Below, piece by piece: positions 1 through 46,275 of a DNA stretch of 64,000 nt (the first letter of the stretch is position 1; each line of letters starts with the position of its first letter). The notes below the pieces were generated by a model. That model had not been told where the DNA came from and did not search any database. It was given only the letters and a program-made list of their open reading frames with translations. Made by a program: the position numbers and the translations under genes. This DNA is from Baylisascaris procyonis. Taxonomy: Eukaryota; Nematoda; Chromadorea; Rhabditida; Ascarididae. The stretch spans positions 4,390,501 to 4,454,500 of the forward strand of contig JAZARR010000159.1 in assembly GCA_037389465.1 (NCBI GenBank), in the 5' to 3' direction.

Positions 1-3000
1 AATAAGATGCAATGCGCAGCATCACTTTAACCTAAACAGTGTGAAGATAGACACCGAGAGTTTCATTTTTGCTGAAAAACCAGACGACAGGAAGGGATAT
101 TGCAGGTGGACAGTACATTCAGGAAACGAATAAACAAACAAATATCCTCTTAATAAGACATCACAATGCAACTGCGGAATCCGTCCGTCCATCTAATCAT
201 TCTGCCAGTACAAAAGCATTGTTGTGTTTTGGAACTCTTTCTGTCGGTAAGGATTTGAGGACTACATATCACCATTATTGTATCCATAATACGAAAAGGA
301 AGATTCATAAGCGGGCAAAATTCGTAGCATTATGTTATGTCCTAAAGGACCTTTAACTATTCCGTTATGGCCCCTTAGATTTAATCCTTTCTAGATCTAT
401 CAGCTATAAATGCTCTTGACAGGAAACATCTACTAATTCGGTCCTTTATTCACGCAAGGAAAACAACGCACTTGAGATTTAAAGAGCCATAAATTGAGTT
501 AATGCGAATTCCTAAACCTAGCTAAACATCAACCTCCAAAACCCAGACAGTGGAGAATATACGTAAATATGTACAGTATCATGTGCCTTCTGGAAATGTA
601 GACATGATGTGTCAATTATGTCTGCTTTGTCAACAGAATTAGGGTTTGGACGTTAAGCTTCACAGCACTTGAACAATTGAACTTCTCCTTCAGAAGCTGA
701 AAATCACATTTGGACGTTCTTCGGATGGAATATGGAAGTTCAGTGTATTTCCTGCTTCACTAAGCAAAATTAGTCGAACAAATCTCCCTTTCAATTCTAA
801 ATTGAACGAAATAATTTCATTTTAAAGAAACAAACATCTGCGTATTGCAAATGACCACTTTGCCACAAACCATTCCGCTTAATGCGCATACGAATGGAGA
901 CCAAATATTCATCCACGTGGAATTGCAACTCTAAACTTTAGGGATTTACTCTCCGACTCTTTTTACACTGGCGAGCTACTTTTGTGCAGGATTTAAAAAT
1001 ACCCTTCACCCCATCCATATTTTTAAAATATACATCTACTGGCTTTAAGATATACATAATCCACCCACTTCAAAGTCGCCTACTTAGTAATCTTGAAATA
1101 CTAAACTTGTTATTTTAATGTTATCGCGAATATGAAAAGGACCATTACTCGAAGGATGTTCTAAAACACCGTCATGTCATGACAGGACAATATATAAAAG
1201 AAGGCCAATAATCTAGGACACAATCGATACACACTTCAAACACAAATGCAAAAAAAAATGGACAAGTTTAAACAATGATTAACTAATCTTCACCTATAAA
1301 AGACATGCGCAACCTCTTTCTGCTAACATTGAGGAACACTTTCAATACTTTCTTTTACAAATATGATCGATGACATATCACAAGTCAACTTGACGGCTAT
1401 TCAAATACGAAACATCTAAATCAATGCACATGTATACAGCAAGGCTAATTATTTTTAAACCCTTCGAGTGCCATCTGTAGTGGTCGGACACTAGAGGAAA
1501 GTCGAACATTTTGATCTTAGATCACAGCCACAGCATTCGAATTCGCTTGACCTCTATCTGTTAGAATATGACCTCTACGAGGCGAGTTGGACCATTATCG
1601 AAGTCAAGAATTCCAACACTCACTGATGTTTTAACATGCTCCGCATATCGTAACTTCCACAGTGGCCCAACTTATGTCGTAGCGGTGGCATTTTATGGTC
1701 AGAGATGAAATGTAGATAAATACCATAATTGAGGTTTAAAAATCTACGACGTCCGACCACTTCCTATTAATGCAGCCGTTAGATACAAGCCACCGGACAG
1801 CCTAGCAACAAATGCTGCTCATAGTTGCATACAGTACGGTCTTACGCAGCCATTCGATCGATGAGAACAAAATGAATGACAACACGGAACTAAAAAAAAA
1901 TATACCAAACACACATCTGCAAAGATGAACGCTGTTTTACAAATGCGAAAAATAATAAAAAGGAATGTTATTCGATGCGTATTTCAAATTTCGACGGTTA
2001 GCAGTGTGACTGCTCCATCAATAGGCTCCCATTCGATGACGATGCAATCGCTGTTCTCCCCCACCTCTTCCGAAAGAAGAAACGGCAAGGAGGCTATATA
2101 CTATCCACATCACTTTAATGGATAATCGTCAACCATCAAAAAAGCATTATTACATTGGAAAAGAAATCCTGGTGAGAGTGAAAAACGCTGGTTAAACTAC
2201 CTTAGCAATGAATCGTTAGAACAGCTGCAAAACAAAACTTAAAGGCAAAAGAAAAAAAAAAGCTTCTCAAAGTGCTATAAACACAGCACTTCTGAAAAAA
2301 TAAAAAAAAATCAAACAAACTGAACCAAATACGAAAAAAGTGGGCGAGAACGCTCAGCTGCACCGAACTGGGAAACCTGTATGAACACTGTACGAAATAC
2401 TTCTAACAAAACTTTCATCGACGCGTCCTTACAGTTTGCATGTTTCCGGAAATTGCGAAGGTGAGAATACGCTCATGAACTTCAACGTGTTATCAGCACA
2501 AGGAATCGAGATAAACTCACAACAGACAGCCAACAACTGGCTATAATATTGGAGTCTTTGCAGGTACCCTTCACCTTTAGAGAGGAATTCATTATGAATA
2601 TGCCTTAATTCCTAACATCGCCAATCGTCTCGGCTCAAAGAGTAACAGTTCCGATTCGTCTATAGTCGATCGCCTTCCTTTGCGGAAACACTAACTGAAT
2701 CAAATCCGCAAATGGGAAACGACACAAAACAATCACATAAATCAGATCACAGAGCAAAAGCAACGCAATCCCCGCGAAATGACATAACTGCCTCGTTGCA
2801 AAGCAACACGTGTTTCGAGAAGCACCAAACACTCGTAATGAAGAAAGAGGTACAAACAGTTTCGAGCGAAAACGTACGTGTCACGGAATGCACGAAAGAT
2901 TCTGCTCTGCACTGCTGAATCTGAAAGAAAAAAAGGAACTTAAACATCCTTCAAAGTCAGCAGCTCCTCAAATAGTTTTTTAAATAATCTCCAAATATTT

Positions 3001-3745
3001 CCTTTAAATTTGGCATTTGAGTTAGGTTTGCCGCTCTAGCGAGCTGCTGCTGTGATAAAAAACATTTCATTCCCTCAGCAAACCCTCAAGCGGGTTTCAC
3101 ATTGGCGGGGACTGAATCGCTTTTCAGGAGAATCTATAGCGAGTCCATTCATAAGTTGTGAACTTCCATATAACATCCTAGGGGCGTAAATTTTGCTGAT
3201 TTATTCTTGAAGAAATTCGCAAATATTCCTCAACGTTTCAAAATCGCATTTGGAATGAAAAAAGAATCAATGTGCTTGGCTGAGTGTTTATTTCTCCCAA
3301 ATTTACCACATTTAATCGCCCTCACACTATTAAAACAGTACAAACGTATTGTTGTTTCGTGTCTTCAACTATTCTTTTCTTCCTTATTATGTCTGCCTTA
3401 ATACTGAAACAAGCATAGACAACATCAGAATATGACTGTAACGAAACATCCAAGGAAAGCATAACTCAGTAAAACATTTCCGCTTAAACTAGACGTAAAC
3501 GAATGGATAGTAATTTATCAACGTAAAACATAGATCCATTTCGCCCGACAAGCACAAAAATCACCTGTCCAGTGCAAACGCTTTCGCATGTATCAGTTCT
3601 ACAATCATCTGCATCCTCCACCTATAAAAATTAACGGCCAAAATTTTGTGAAAGGAAAGAGCGGTCACGAAAAGTGAATTGATTACACCCTTCATAACGA
3701 TAAATAAATGTAAGAACTGCAGGAAATGCGAAAAACATGCCATAT
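1..3745. other. Intergenic DNA downstream of the PIK3C2 gene
   Basis: AT-rich sequence with poly-A and poly-T runs. Short open frames here have no recognisable domain, no signal peptide and no convincing flanking splice sites. I see no gene. An 11-bp inverted repeat is at 1479-1489 and 1751-1761. Confidence 0.6.
3287..3292 (-). terminator. Candidate polyadenylation signal for the PIK3C2 gene
   Basis: AATAAA on the minus strand about 450 nt after the stop codon. A second AATAAA lies at 3200-3205. Neither can be confirmed without transcript ends. Confidence 0.25.
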
Positions 3746-37075
<33,330 letters not shown>

Positions 37076-37076
37076 C

Positions 37077-37079
37077 ACT
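37077..37079 (-). promoter_or_regulatory. Possible spliced-leader or 5' splice acceptor of the PIK3C2 gene
   Basis: On the minus strand the AG of gttagcag ends 2 nt before the start codon (gttagcag/tgATG). The polypyrimidine tract is weak, so this is a possible rather than a strong trans-splice site. An upstream non-coding exon is the alternative. Confidence 0.35.
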
Positions 37080-38219
37080 GCTAACCGATCTCGGATACCA
37101 ATCGCACAATCATAACATCTTCATAAAACAATACTTTTATGCAAATAAATCAAATAAAAGTAATATAATGCACAACAATCGTCACAGCTCAATATCGGCT
37201 ATTTTCGTTTATTGACTATCGTGTATTTCATTGAAATAGACGTCACATTGGGTGGGAAAGATTTGTGAGAATTAACGTCCAGTTTAAAAAAACCGCTGGT
37301 TATGGTGGTTTTGGTGTTTTTTTAGACCGCACGAAGGCAAATTTCGACAACTAACAGCATCACTACTGCTTTTACTGGTATTTACCCCATCCCCTCCCCT
37401 CCCCAAGGTTCTGAATAAAAGCGACCGAAATGTGGGCAAAATATCTCATAGCTCTTTTTTAAGGTCTGGTTTTGTTGTCGTTGATAGCATAAACGGTTTA
37501 TTTTCTCCATATGCAACACCTGATTTTTGATAAGCAAAGGAAGGCCACAATGGGCGAAGCAACCAATTCCTAATTTCCAAGAAATTTCTTAGCGATTTTA
37601 AATGCGCTCACTCAAATTAAATGAGATTCATCATTTTACACTATCATTCGCACACAGAAACACGACACTGGTCTGCATTTTGAAAGAAAAAAAAAAAGAA
37701 AAACGTATACATTGTTCTCAACATTGATTATTCTGCCAATAAAATCTCTCATATAATCAGACATATGCAAAGACGCGAAAGATCATATAACAAAGGGCGC
37801 AAATCAACAATACTTTGTTTTACTATTCTTCAGCAGTGATTGGCTTAAGTAACCAGTAGGGAAATTGAACAACACTGCAATCAGGAAACGTCAAACTGCT
37901 TCTTAAGGCGCAAAATAGAATTACCCATTTCTTTGCCCATCATTACCCTAATTACCCTCTTTATTAGACATCTGTTATAGAAATAAAATCAAGCAGCAAA
38001 GTTGATAACATCAAGTTTGATAAGCTTGAATTCGCCCACATCTTGAATGCTCTATCTCTCAAAAACGCCTATGTATCGGATTCTGTTGCCCACTTCGTTC
38101 TCAAGAAGGCTATATTTTTGAAGACAGCCTTCTTCGTGAAAAAAATCCTTTCATACTGCTTTCAAACAACCTCAATCAATTCGATCCCACCCACTTAGAC
38201 CACCAACCTCTCAGTTATT

Positions 38220-38760
38220 TATTTCGTTAACAGAATGGATTTAAGGTCTCTTCAGTAAGAGCGCTACTCATTGTATCTATATTGATTCTATAAAAGCTAT
38301 TGATTCGATACCTTCTCCTTTCTAATATTTGCTCGTACTGCTGCTAAGGTATCTTCGGAAAAATGTTACTATGAGTTGAAGATTCTTTGAGAGGAAAATA
38401 TTTTGGAGCAAATTAATTGCTGCAATATCAAAGGGATATCAAATTCACAACAGTGTTTTTCAAGAGAACCTTCTTGCGAGGGGTTCTGCTTTTACTGTAT
38501 ATAAACGACTTGCCTCATTGCTTACCCGCAAACGTTAAGGCTCGCTTATATGCCGATGATGGCAAATCGTATACCGGCTACTCAAATAATGCTAATCAGC
38601 GTTTTACACTTCACCATCCTTCCGGTTTTGCTTGGATTCGACAACGGTTTCTCCCTATGTTTGTTCGAAAATGCTCCGTTATCCATATGCGTGCGCCTCC
38701 AATGTCTCTTCAGGTATACTAACTTAGTAATGCTCTAATACCGGTCTATGATGTACCAAA
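38220..38760 (+). mobile_element. Degenerate non-LTR retrotransposon reverse transcriptase fragment
   Basis: Around 38236-38312 the translation includes YIDSIKAIDSIP, a reverse-transcriptase motif A (YIDFSKAFDSVP in intact elements). Motif C follows at about 38490-38580: LLLLYINDLPHCLPANVKAR, then LYADDGKSY. The two motifs are in different frames and stops lie between them, so the copy is frameshifted and dead. The LLYINDLP..LP.....L(Y/F)ADD pattern is typical of CR1/Jockey-type LINEs common in nematodes. Ends of the element were not found. Confidence 0.85.
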
Positions 38761-39177
38761 AACTTAGGTGTATTCAGAATGGTACATTATGACCGATTTT
38801 TTATTGTTTGAACGGTTAAATAAAGCGTAAATGACGAACATGCTGTCAACACAGTTATAAATGCGCTTTATAAATAGAAGCTGGTGCTGTAGGTATTGCT
38901 GTCGCAAAGCTTTTCAGTGCAGAAAAATAAATTTTACTGAAATATGAAGTTTTATTGAAAAAAGTTTTATTGAAAAAACAAAAATCTGACGTCCGAAATT
39001 GTAACGCGGTTATTTGAAGGGAGAAAAGATAAACTTTTTGGGAGCAGCTTTTAAAAAATGTGGACGTTAGAAAGAGTTTAAGCAAAGAAGATCGAGAAAA
39101 TGCACACTGATCATTTGCAAAATGCATTAATGTCCTTTGGAATTGTGCAACTAAATATGACCTCTGCATAGCTCGCA

Positions 39178-39180
<3 letters not shown>

Positions 39181-39272
<92 letters not shown>
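39181..39272. repeat. (TA)n microsatellite, 92 bp
   Basis: About 46 uninterrupted TA units in the divergent intergenic interval. Confidence 0.98.
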
Positions 39273-39275
<3 letters not shown>

Positions 39276-40394
39276 GTGCTTCTTCAACAACACACTTATT
39301 GGACAACGATAACAAAATATGAGTTAAAGATTCGTGACCAATCCGAATCTAGGAAATCGTTGCCCTCCTTTCGTCTCTTCCATCAAAAAAAAAATCTTTG
39401 CTGCCACATCAATCATTCACAATGTTCAGTGTCAGTGGAAGTAGACCTCAAACAGTGGCCAGGCGGGATGGAAGAGAAGGAAGAAGCGGTAATTTGAGCG
39501 CCGTCTTAGCGACTACTTTACTTCATTATATCGCTTCAAATGACGAAACTACGTAAACCGATAATCGTGCTATAATCCTGCTGACAACAATCGAAATAAG
39601 GGTGCAGGATGGTCAATTTGTACACCATAGTTTAATCATCAACGAAATTTACCACCTAAAGCACATCATGGCGATAACCCAGAAATTGAGAACAAGAAAG
39701 CGAAAAAAAAGAGGAAGAAAATACATGCGAACTCGAGCAACAACTACGACTGGAATCCACTACGCTTTAGCCCGCAAAGCTTGAAAGCATACCCGGCGTT
39801 GGGTTAATAGCCGCAACCAATAGAATAGTTCGAACTTAGAGATATATATGTTCGCAGAGCAGACGTGAACTCTAGAAACGAGTTTTCAATAGTGACAATG
39901 AATGCAGCATCACAATCATTATTCCAAGTGTTGAGGCTATGCTCGAAATTCAAGTGTCTGTGGTCAAATGAAATCATTTACCTGTGCACAAAGACAGTGA
40001 ACGTTCAATTAGCACAGAAACAAAAGGCTACAACAATAGACAGATTAATAATATATGTTGAATTGAATAAAATGAGTTTGCAAACGAATTACAGTTGTCA
40101 TCTAGTGGCGATTACAAACAGTTCAAGTCAAACATTCAGCATCCATTGAGAACACAAATGAACTATTGATCAAGGCTTCAATTTGGTCACCTCCACATTT
40201 GGTCACAAGTATTAAACAATGAAAACGCGAGAGTGGCATCGAACATAGAAGGCAGTCTCCATAAATCTTGACGATACGACTGTGTTGGAAAGTGAATTCC
40301 CCCCTCAATTAGAGGTTCTCTTTTTGAAAAACTTGTAGTAATATGTTCGTAAAGCACTCTATGATGAAGTAGAAATAGCCGGTTCTCTTAGACA

Positions 40395-40720
40395 CGAATA
40401 AACTTCCTGTCAATTTTAGTTGTTATAAGGTCTTGTCTTCATCATCAAAGCTCTAAATTGTCCAAATAGAAGAAATGAAGTTTTTCACAATACCTTTCAC
40501 TCTGAATTCTGCATCTTTCTACACCAATTCTAGTATAGAACCGTTTGGCCATTATAACTGTTTGAACAACCTGCCGCTACGATAACCAAAAATTCCACTG
40601 TAATATTCCAGGAGCAGCCTTACTTGAGTTTTGTAAGCTCTGAGATGTGTCTCAAGGTTCAGATATTTGCAACATTTGAATAAATGATTAGCAGTGATAA
40701 ATGCCGATCGTGCAACGTTC
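40395..40720 (-). mobile_element. Degenerate non-LTR retrotransposon fragment, C-terminal part of reverse transcriptase
   Basis: On the minus strand, 40720 down to about 40560 translates to FITANHLFKCCKYLNLETHL and then RAYKTQVRLLLEYYSGIF, matching the LLRAYKTYVRPLLEY.SP.W block downstream of the catalytic YADD in LINE reverse transcriptases. It continues as MAKRFYTRIGVERC and ERYCEKLHFFYLDNLEL, the FTKRI...SY.ERL..L.L..LE.RR block, broken by stop codons. It is an inactive relic in the opposite orientation to the 38.2-kb copy. Confidence 0.75.
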
Positions 40721-41482
40721 AGAATAGGATTGTGAAAGCGGGTATGTTTACCCTTCGAAATATCTGGATGTCACATCTCAGGTCTCATTGAGTTTAACAC
40801 AATCCCGAGCAATTCCAGAAACCTCATTTGAGCCTGAAACAAGTATGCGTTTACGACAAAAGTGTGAACCGTCAGAATTAATTAATAGTGCATAATAAAG
40901 TAGTAGTAAAGTAGTGCAGATCAAATTGACATTTAAAGATGGTAAAATAGTATTGCTCAAAGCAATACAAAGTCATCAAATAATGGATCTGATCCAGGCG
41001 AATGGAGAAGATCGAAGCAGCACACGCTTCCATACTATAACCACCCAAAAATGTTTGTTCAAAACTGTTCCAACTGTGCTCTGAAAGCACTCTAAAGCAA
41101 CATAAGTGCCATTACCCATTTTTTTCGCTAGCTAATATCGATGTGTGCGTCGATGCCTGGATAGAATAAATGAAATTATGTCGTTGAAAGGGACATCGGA
41201 AAAACACCCGAAATTCTAGAATACATCTTTAAACTGATCGGTCTTAGGACGGTGGTATTGCAACAATTTATTGTCGATTATTCGCAGTCCATAAATATAA
41301 TCCACCAGGTAATTAGTTCATATGAAACTTTTACCTGTGCATAATGTTCCTTCCGTCAATAAAATCTACATAATTTCTAGGAAGTGCATGATGTCCATAA
41401 AGAGATCTAGAAATCTCTGAAGGGTACGTGTTGGTTTGCACAAGGCAAGTAAAACATTAGCAGGCAATTAGAACTAAAAGTA

Positions 41483-41692
41483 ATGAAAACGAACATATTT
41501 GCTGCGCTATTGTTGTTGGTTTTGGCACCGCATTTGCAGAGGTTTTATTTGCGTATTTCGTTTATCAAAACAGGTTGTGACCTCACTACCTTGCAGATAA
41601 AAATTCAGAAAGAAAGTAATAGCAGCTCAACGTATCCTCTCCAGAGGTTAGTTGAATACTTGAAGCCTGAGTCTGAGCAAAGAAAAAAATGA
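41483..41692 (+). CDS. Orphan small ORF with signal-peptide-like start, uncertain
   Basis: A 69-codon open frame starting MKTNIFAALLLLVLAPHLQR, which looks like a cleavable signal peptide, then a 49-residue polar tail ending EYLKPESEQRKK. There is one cysteine in the tail and no known domain. No strong upstream splice acceptor or promoter is visible. It could be a small secreted protein, part of a spliced gene, or chance. Confidence 0.15.
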   Translation: MKTNIFAALLLLVLAPHLQRFYLRISFIKTGCDLTTLQIKIQKESNSSSTYPLQRLVEYLKPESEQRKK

Positions 41693-41967
41693 ACCAGTTC
41701 ACATAATACACTCGCATGCCATCTGGCGTAGTGAGCGCGTAATCTTTTTGCTCGATTTAAAGTGGGGGAAACCTCTCCTTCCGTTATTCGGGGATGATTG
41801 TTGTTGGCCTTTGCCTTTCCAGGACGAAAGCTCCTGAAGCCGTATCCATATCAGATAGTAGAGAAGACAAACGACGGGTCCGTACACAGGTCAAAAATTT
41901 AGATGATGGCGTGAAGTAGGTGTCGCGTTAAGAAATCGCAAAGCCGACATCCAACCTGCTAACGGTG

Positions 41968-42282
41968 TCACCACAATTTTTGCATGCGGTCATTGTGACA
42001 TTCGTTCTCGTTGTGTGCGGTTTGACGAGCGTTTTGTCGTCTCGGCGTGGATTCCAGTGACGTGATGGGGTTTCTCACGGACTGTCTGATTCCACTCACG
42101 GTAGTATCCTTCGTCTTCGCCATCATGCTGAAGGTGACTGAGTACGCTTTACTCAGGTGGGCTAACTCGTTTTTGATTTTCCCTTGGTAAGCATGCCCAG
42201 AAGCATCGAAACACTTTGAATTAGTTGACTGCAGGTAAAACAATGTCCAGGGTTCTGCTCGAGTCCCGAATTTTGCTAGCAT
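41968..42282 (-). CDS. Orphan ORF in a GC-richer island, uncertain
   Basis: A 104-codon open frame, basic and Ser/Thr/Asn-rich towards the C-terminus (TPRRQNARQTAHNENE, then ending RMQKLW). Local GC (about 50 per cent in 42001-42060) is clearly above the surrounding DNA, suggesting former or present coding content. I do not recognise a family. A fragment of a transposable-element protein is the most likely alternative, given the LINE relics nearby. Confidence 0.2.
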   Translation of the reverse strand: MLAKFGTRAEPWTLFYLQSTNSKCFDASGHAYQGKIKNELAHLSKAYSVTFSMMAKTKDTTVSGIRQSVRNPITSLESTPRRQNARQTAHNENECHNDRMQKLW

Positions 42283-44813
42283 CGTTTTCTTTACTGTTTA
42301 GAAACTTGGGCGAAAATGAGTGCTTCGAAGTCTGCTGTAAGACAATCACAGGTACCTACTACGGAGAGGAGGAACTGCGAAACGCCGTAGCCTAAAAATC
42401 TAAGGTGGAGTGAAGAGCAATCGCGTGACATCATTAAATTGGTAGTTGATTTTTACATTTTATCATTTTTTGGCAAATTTGGGAAGCTATGAAAGCTGAA
42501 AATCATTGTTGTGTCATTCCCACCTTACTCATAACCTCGTGCTTTTGCATGACCATGCCTACCTTTCAACGCATTCATATGGCTTCTAAATCTAAAAGCT
42601 TTATAAAGTTGATTTGTTGCTAGCCATACGTTCGTTTTTTCGTACCTCTAACTACTATGCGCCTGTGAAATATATTCGATTTGTTGCGAAAGGGATGAAA
42701 AAATCGTCGAAGTTTTTTCACTGGGAGAATATCACAATTGTCGTGTATAAGACTGCAGTTTCTTTCAGCTTGGGGTCCTTTGAATATAGAGCGCTTACAT
42801 TATTCAACTTTACTATTCTACTTTCAAGCAATTCCAGAAGAAATAAATAAATCAATATTGTTTGAGCAAATTGCACTCGAATATATTATGCAATTTCATT
42901 GACTTTCTTTTCTTCCATGATATTCTAATTCAATAGCTTGAAATTATCCACATCCGCATCGTTTGGCTAATGTTTGAAAAAAATTTTTGCCCATAAATGT
43001 GCTTCAACTTTAGAATGACTTAAGTCTGAAGTGGTTTTGCGAAAAATTCAGGATCAGAATTAATATAGTTCAGTACCTGAGTTGATAGTGCAATTGTAGA
43101 TGCGATTGTTAGCAAACATGCTAGATTATTTTTTGTTTCAAATGTACATTTGCATATGATTTCGTTCATGTTTACGGCAGGTCTTGAGTTCCAATTTCGC
43201 TATCCTTTCTTCTTTTGCCTACAGGCTTTATTCATCTTTTAGTTTCATCTCTATTTCTTTTTTTTTCTATTATATTGCGAACATATACCTGTCCAGCGTA
43301 TGCTAGGTAAACGTTCATAGCTTCAAAGAACCCGATACCTGTACGTGCTCAGTACACGAATGCTCTTACAACGTACGTGCTATTTTCTCTGCCATGGGAT
43401 TTTTTATAGCTATAGCAATCATGGGACCATAATACAGTGGCTGAACGGTTCTAGATTTCATTCAGAAAGGGAATCATTTTTAGAGAACAGATACCATTAG
43501 CGTTCTTTGTTCACAACCTTCTGCAGAAGTGCCGATTGTCCTTCGCACGATGGGGGTTCAACTTTTGTTTTATTATACCGCTTCAAACAACAGCCACATT
43601 TTTTGGTGCTTTTCATTAGTAAATCTTCTCAGGCAAACGTTGTTCACTTCGAGTCCTGTTCCTGTGGCTGTTGAACGAAGACCGATGTCTTCAAAATACT
43701 ATATGGAAGCATTATGCACCGACTCGATTGGTGTAAGCACTGTACAAGTGGTATTCTTAGGGCTCAGCTTTAGAATGTAGGGGAAGAACCAACAGCGTTC
43801 AGCACTTATTAGAATAGATGACGGTCTGTATTCTACGTACTTGAAGCGTTGTATGGCAGTGTGATTGCAGCTAGGATCAGGTAGAAGAAAACTCAACTGG
43901 ATTCGCAGCTCTTTACGTTTTCGGTGCTTGATGCTTTTCAAGTTGCAGTGATTGAGTGCATATCGAATGCTGTTTTTTTGGCGCTTATTGTGATTGGTAT
44001 AAGAGGTGTTATATTTGTACTCCTTTCTCCTGCAACTTACCTGAATGCAATCTAATTTAGCGCTGAAGGTAGTGGTTAACGGTAATCCTCAGAACATACA
44101 AAGCGTTCGCAGCACCACTGTGGATGTTTGAGTGAGCGAGCTTTGCGTGCGCATAGTTCAGTTGGGATGCTATGCGAACGAGCCGTCCGAACAGATGTTT
44201 GAACAACGTGCTTTCCATGTGAATTTATTTTCCACTTCTCTATTTTCCTTTTTAGATTTAAACCAACAAAGATAAGATGTTTGAATGGTAACCCTGTCCA
44301 CCTCCCCCCTTTCCCCTACTCCCTCCCCTTTATCTAGAAATGCACCGGAAGACTACTGCATGAAGACGCTCATTCATTAACATAGCGTCTTCTAAGCAAA
44401 AAGCTCGCTCATTGGAACATTGTGCAAACAGTGTTTAAACTCGAAAGGTTATGTGTGGTTTATCTCGAAGGAAGGTTTTTTGACTTGTTCGGTTCCTATG
44501 TGCCTATCGGATGGGTGCTTCCAGACGTCTCACTTGAAGTGGGAACCTTCGAGATGAATGATAACGACACTGATTTCTCTTGCTAATGATATCGTTTTTT
44601 TTTGTTTGCTTTTTTTGAAAAACCACATTCGCAAAGCACGTTGTGACGGCGTCGTATCTATGGGTTTATATGTATGTGGTGTGCTTATCTGTCCGTTCGG
44701 TGATTTCAACCTCGGGAACCACTGAGCTAGTGCTAAGGTCGGTGGCTATATGAAGTTGACGAATATCAAAGTTTGATTGGTATAAGAAAATTTGATGGCA
44801 GAATTCAAATATG

Positions 44814-44857
44814 AAATGATGGCGCTGTAAAGAGTTAAATGATGGCGCTGTAAAGAG
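44814..44857. repeat. Tandem duplication, 21-bp unit with 2-bp spacer
   Basis: The unit aaatgatggcgctgtaaag plus AG occurs at 44814-44834 and again at 44837-44857; part of it (tgtaaagag) recurs just downstream. Confidence 0.9.
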
Positions 44858-46176
44858 AAATATTTGTAAAGAGTTACTAATTAAGAATAAGTTTCTGAGT
44901 AAATAAGGATTATTAACGAGTAACAGAGGTGGGTTAGCGATAGGTCTTTAATGGACATATGCTTAGCTAAGACGTTTTTTTTTTACGTGAAGGTAGGGGA
45001 AGAGAGAGAAGTGAGAAAAAGAGGAAAAGAGTGAGAGAGTAAATGATGAAACGACCTTTCAGGCGACTAGGAAACTATAGAAAAGTCGCATCTTGAACAC
45101 TTCATTTCACTAAAAGTTTTTTTTTTTTAAAGCGATTGGAGCACGTTCGTAACTTAAGGATCCGTTCTATCGTATACTGTTAACTGAGGCAGTCAAAAAT
45201 TCCTAAATTTAAGCGAACGCCGTAAAAATGAAAATTAATATGCATATACGATTAAATATATCGCTTTCCAGTTGTTCATAGCACCGCTGTGGTTTAACAG
45301 CTTGAATGACCAAACTCTTTCTCACTCGTCCATCCCAACACCTCTCACCCATTACTCTGCGATATGTAATCATTGGCTCTTGTGAAATGGACAAGAGACA
45401 TATAATCTATTTCAATGGGGAAACTATTGAAGTGCATTAATCGATCGTTGATATAAGAAAAGAGAAGTTCTATAAGCCACTGAAAGAATACCGCATGGGA
45501 AATGTTGAAATTCGCTCAGTTTATATGCTTTTGGTTTAAATCTGTTATATCTATAAATGAGTCATTTATGACATCATTACAGAAAAGATTGGAAAGAAAT
45601 GCATAAACGAGAAGTTTTAAATGAAACAATGATGTGAACGTTTGCTGATTAGTTGCTAATTACCTCTAGTAATATTATGAAAGATGGAACTGATAACAGT
45701 GATATGATGATAAGTATTTTGTTGATAAGACCGAGGAAAGTTTGTTTTATCTTTGAGAAAAGATAATAAATAATATTGTGATTTATTGATCATTTTCACT
45801 GATATGTATTCGGATTTTGAAGCGATTGATTTATGAAGAGATTATTTCTCATCCACTCAAAAAATCTACTTGACTATCTCTTCTCTCTGCTATTTCTATT
45901 ATTTCTCTTTGCGATTGATTTTATGATATTCAATAAGGTTTCTCCACAGCAATTTTGTTTACACTGATTTTTCGTTGACATTTTACCAGTTCTTCATCAA
46001 TTTAATCTGTTGAAAATTCGTCCTCACAATATTTGTGTCAAAATTTTTCGTTACACTAAAATTTGCCTCAGTTGAAAAAATTTTCCAATGGATTTGAATT
46101 CCGATATTTTTCAAGGGAATTGAAAATTCCACTAAAATCAGTTAGATGCACTATAACGCTTCGTTTACCCTCTTCG

Positions 46177-46275
46177 CAGATCATTGATTTGTATGAATCG
46201 CTGCCGAAAAGTTTTCTCCAACAACTCTTTGCGGATGACGTTAGGCTTTATGTTGACTGTTCAACAGTTCGAAGC
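46177..46275 (+). mobile_element. Short reverse-transcriptase relic (motif C region)
   Basis: The translation includes YESLPKSFLQQLFADDVRLY, a decayed version of the YINDLP.SLP.....LFADDVKLY motif of non-LTR reverse transcriptases. Only about 30 codons are recognisable and the flanks give no clear extension. Confidence 0.65.

Noticed and set aside
1479..1761. 11-bp perfect inverted repeat (agtggtcggac) 283 bp end to end, considered as MITE termini
   Set aside because: The arms do not extend, there is no flanking target-site duplication, and an 11-bp match is weak evidence.
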